A DNA stretch of 64,000 nt from Pleurodeles waltl (lineage: Eukaryota > Chordata > Amphibia > Caudata > Salamandridae). The stretch is taken from NCBI RefSeq assembly GCF_031143425.1, contig NC_090450.1, forward strand, positions 169,129,486 to 169,193,485, in the 5' to 3' direction. Every line of letters starts with the position of its first letter. Position 1 is the first letter of the stretch. The notes under the pieces are model-generated. The model did no database searches, was not told the origin of the DNA, and saw only the letters and a list, made by a program, of their open reading frames with translations. Positions 61,888-64,000 of the stretch are shown one piece after another. The position numbers and the translations under genes were made by a program.

Positions 61888-63430
61888 ATGGCCCGTGTGA
61901 CCGGGGAAAGGGCCCCTGCCTTCACTTTGGAGGAGTAGGAGCGCTTGGTGGGTGGGGTGCTACCCCAGTATGGACTGCTGTATGGGCCTCCACACCAACA
62001 GGTGAGTACACCTTGGGCACGATGCAAGTGAAAAGGTTGCATGGTGATGTGTGTGTAAGCATCGTGTCATTTGGGGGGTGGTTATGGCTGGTGGTAGAGT
62101 ACATTGTGGGCGTTGGATGATGTGTGTGCCAATGGAGATGGAAATGGGTTTGTGGGCCATGTGTGTGACAGGCTGGATTGTGTGTGTAGTGGTGTCCTCC
62201 TGTCCGTGTTTCCTCTGCAGGTCAGCGCCCATCAGAAGGGATTGTGGCATGTCATTGTCCAAAGACGTGCGGCCCCTAGGAGTCTGCAGCAGCAGGTGCA
62301 CCCACTGTAGGAAAAGGTGGGAGGACCTGAGACGCTGGGACCGGAAGACTGCGGAGGCCCAGCTGGGGTTGGCCTCCCAACGTGGGCGGTATGCCAGTCA
62401 GACCTTGGTACCCTGATGGCCTGCATACTGGCATTGGCCTACCCAGAGATGGAGGGGCGCTTGACGGCATCACAGCAGCCACAAGGGGGTGAGTACAGTG
62501 GGCATAACAACTATAATTGGTAGGTGGCATGGGATCCTGGTGGTGGGTGTCAGTTAGTGGGTGCCCCTTAATGCCAGGTCAGAGATCACAGCGTGATCCA
62601 ACTCAATGGTAATGGTTGTATTGCTAAATCTGGTAACCTAGCTAGGTTGCATTCCATGTCAGACAGGGCTTAGTGACTCCCAGAAGGGGTGCAGTTGGCC
62701 GGGGTTGGGTCACATCTTGCTGTGGTACCTAGCCAATGGAATGCCAGTGCGATGCATGGTACTCAATTGTGATCCCTGTGTGTGACAGTAATGTGTTTGC
62801 CATCTGTGGGGTTGGTGCTGCAATAGACCCAGTGCTCCCTTTCTCTCTCTCCCCTTTTTTCTTCTGTCATCCTGTCCATGTGTGCATTAGCATCATCTGA
62901 CAGAAGAGCAGGGGCACCTGCGACAGAGGGAGCTACATACCACAGGACCCAGGAGGCAGAGTCCACCGATGCCGAGGGGACCAGTGGGATGTAGGGCGAG
63001 GGAAGCACCACAGCAAAGACAGGAGGTGACAACACAGACTCAGATTTCTCCTCCGAAGGAAGCTCCCTGGTGGTGGTGGACACCTCTGGGACCACCCCAG
63101 CAACAGGTACAGATGCCACCCCCCCATAGCAGCCCACCCTCCCAGTAGCCCCTCAACAAGTTGCCCGTGCCCACTCACCCAGGAGAGTGGCCATCTCCCA
63201 AGCCCCAGGCACCTCAGTCCCTGCCCCAGTGAGCCCTGCTGCCCTCAGTGAGGGGCTATTGACCTCCTGAGATCCATCTCTGTAGTGCAGTCAACCATTG
63301 TGAATGCCATCCAGGGCCTGGCATCACAGATGCAGCAATGCAGTGCATTCCTGGAGGGCATTCACAGTGAATTGGCAACCCAACAGAGATCGTTCCAGGC
63401 TCCGGCTTCCTCTCTAATGGCAGCCATTGT
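61888..63430 (+). pseudogene. Harbinger Myb/SANT-like accessory gene, three exons
   Basis: Exon 1 (61888-62001) runs from ATG to a GTGAGT donor. It reads RAPAFTLEE, a TAG at 61936-61938, then ERLVGGVLPQYGLLYGPP, the start of the Myb-like domain. Exon 2 (62221-62488) follows a CCTCTGCAG acceptor. It reads VSAHQKGLWHVI and, after a frameshift near 62270, THCRKRWEDLRRW and KTAEAQLGLASQRGR, ending at a GTGAGT donor. Exon 3 starts about 62891. It reads RTQEAESTDAEGTSGM, a stop, and SSLVVVDTSGTTPATG, then after further lesions (a stop near 63124 and a one-base loss near 63252) STIVNAIQGLASQMQQ and FLEGIHSEL. It is the same family as 190-2047. Similarity ends near 63428. Confidence 0.8.
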
Positions 63431-63689
63431 CCCTGTACATTACAATATGAGATGTAAAGGACTGGCCGGGATGATGGCCAAGCAAAGTCCTGACACTATA
63501 ACAGCATGGGTTTCAAAAGGTTTGGATAGGAGTATGTTACCCTTCAGTGAAAAGAAGATGTTGTTTGGGCTGTTGAATGTTTAGTTGTTGGGGAGGGTAC
63601 ACACTGAGGGATAACAACAAGGTGAAGGTTGATAGAAAAGAGCAGGGTAAAATAATAGCAGAATATTGTAGGGAGCGTGTCGGAAGTGC
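63431..63689. other. No gene recognised
   Basis: Unrelated sequence after the homology to the Myb-like exon stops. It is probably a new insertion or deletion junction. Confidence 0.4.
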
Positions 63690-64000
63690 TGGTAGGGTGA
63701 ACAAATCAGTGCTTAATTTGAACTAAGAAGCCTTTGGCCAGTGCTTCTGAATGTCAATGTGCTCAATATAAAGGCTACTCAATTTTGATTGTACTTCATG
63801 CCACTTTCATGCACTAGCACAAACCCTGCCCTTTTACCTCATTTTTCAGGATCTTTTTCACTGCTGCTTTCTTTCTTTCTTTGTCACTCTTTCTGCTTTT
63901 TTTCTTCTTTTCTTGTTTGGTGTTTTTTTCTCTTTTTCTCTGGTTCAGAGTTGAATGAGGAAAAATAAGTGCTGGTCACCAAAAATAAGTGCCGGTGTGC
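63690..64000. repeat. Dispersed repeat with TTTC-rich stretch and duplicated ATAAGTGC ends
   Basis: It contains CAGTGCTTAATTTGAACTAA, a run of CTTTCTTTCTTTCTTT-like pyrimidines (63870-63940), and two copies of AAAATAAGTGC(T/C)GGT at the edge of the window. It resembles a short interspersed or LTR-end repeat. The class is not assigned. Confidence 0.45.

Noticed and set aside
1..64000. Bacterial or viral genome hypothesis
   Set aside because: Intron-like signals, SINE/LINE/LTR content, MITEs and a GPCR gene all indicate a vertebrate nuclear genome; there are no operons or ribosome-binding sites.
1..64000. MED12L exons or other P2RY-cluster genes
   Set aside because: No frame shows Mediator or a second GPCR sequence. 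Absence by eye is not proof, and a protein-to-genome search is needed.

Overview
This is a vertebrate nuclear genome window, most likely from a salamander. It holds one intact protein gene, a single-exon ortholog of the ADP receptor P2RY12 (12011-13081, + strand). The rest is a dense, old and repeatedly nested mass of transposable elements. The salamander call is an inference. It rests on the amphibian-like divergence of P2RY12, the abundance of PIF/Harbinger elements with their MITEs, and the very long gypsy-type LTR. I recall that this Harbinger-rich profile was reported for the newt Pleurodeles waltl, but I cannot confirm the species here. In vertebrates P2RY12 lies within an intron of MED12L. 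I recognise no MED12L exon, so the window may be wholly intronic.

Layout. 190-2047: exons of a Harbinger Myb/SANT-like accessory gene. 2200-2890: TG-rich DNA. 3300-6500: decayed Ty3/gypsy (+). 7745-9030: decayed LINE. 12011-13081: P2RY12. 13232-13925: antisense L2/CR1-type LINE fragment. 15548-22663: nearly full-length chromodomain Ty3/gypsy on the minus strand with both LTRs. It sits inside a MITE and itself carries a pol tandem duplication split by another MITE. 26796-28483: envelope-like remnant (-), abutting retroviral pol (+) at 28600-30871. 31640-37000: minisatellite, TA tracts and duplicated repeats. 38350-43533: Harbinger transposase (+) interrupted by a 2.9 kb LINE. 45-54 kb: MITEs, a Myb-like exon and the 5' end of a third Harbinger transposase. 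54060-55700: MULE-type transposase pseudogene with a nested MITE. 56609-58815: 2.2 kb solo LTR with a perfect 5-bp target duplication. 59490-63430: a Myb-like 3' exon (+), a Harbinger transposase (-) and a second Myb-like gene (+).

How the parts fit. Harbinger elements need two proteins, a DDE nuclease and a Myb-like DNA-binding partner. Remnants of both appear several times, together with non-autonomous MITEs whose ends and TNA-type target duplications fit the same machinery. A tRNA-type SINE (two copies) carries a tail resembling the 3' end of the L2/CR1-type LINE, as expected for SINE/LINE partnership. Every mobile ORF I could read through carries stops, frameshifts or lost catalytic residues. 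Only P2RY12 appears functional. I found no convincing novel system. The most informative observations are the datable nested insertions, the split pol duplication, the env/pol inversion, conserved hairpins in MITE copies, and a possible alternative splice acceptor in the P2RY12 N terminus.
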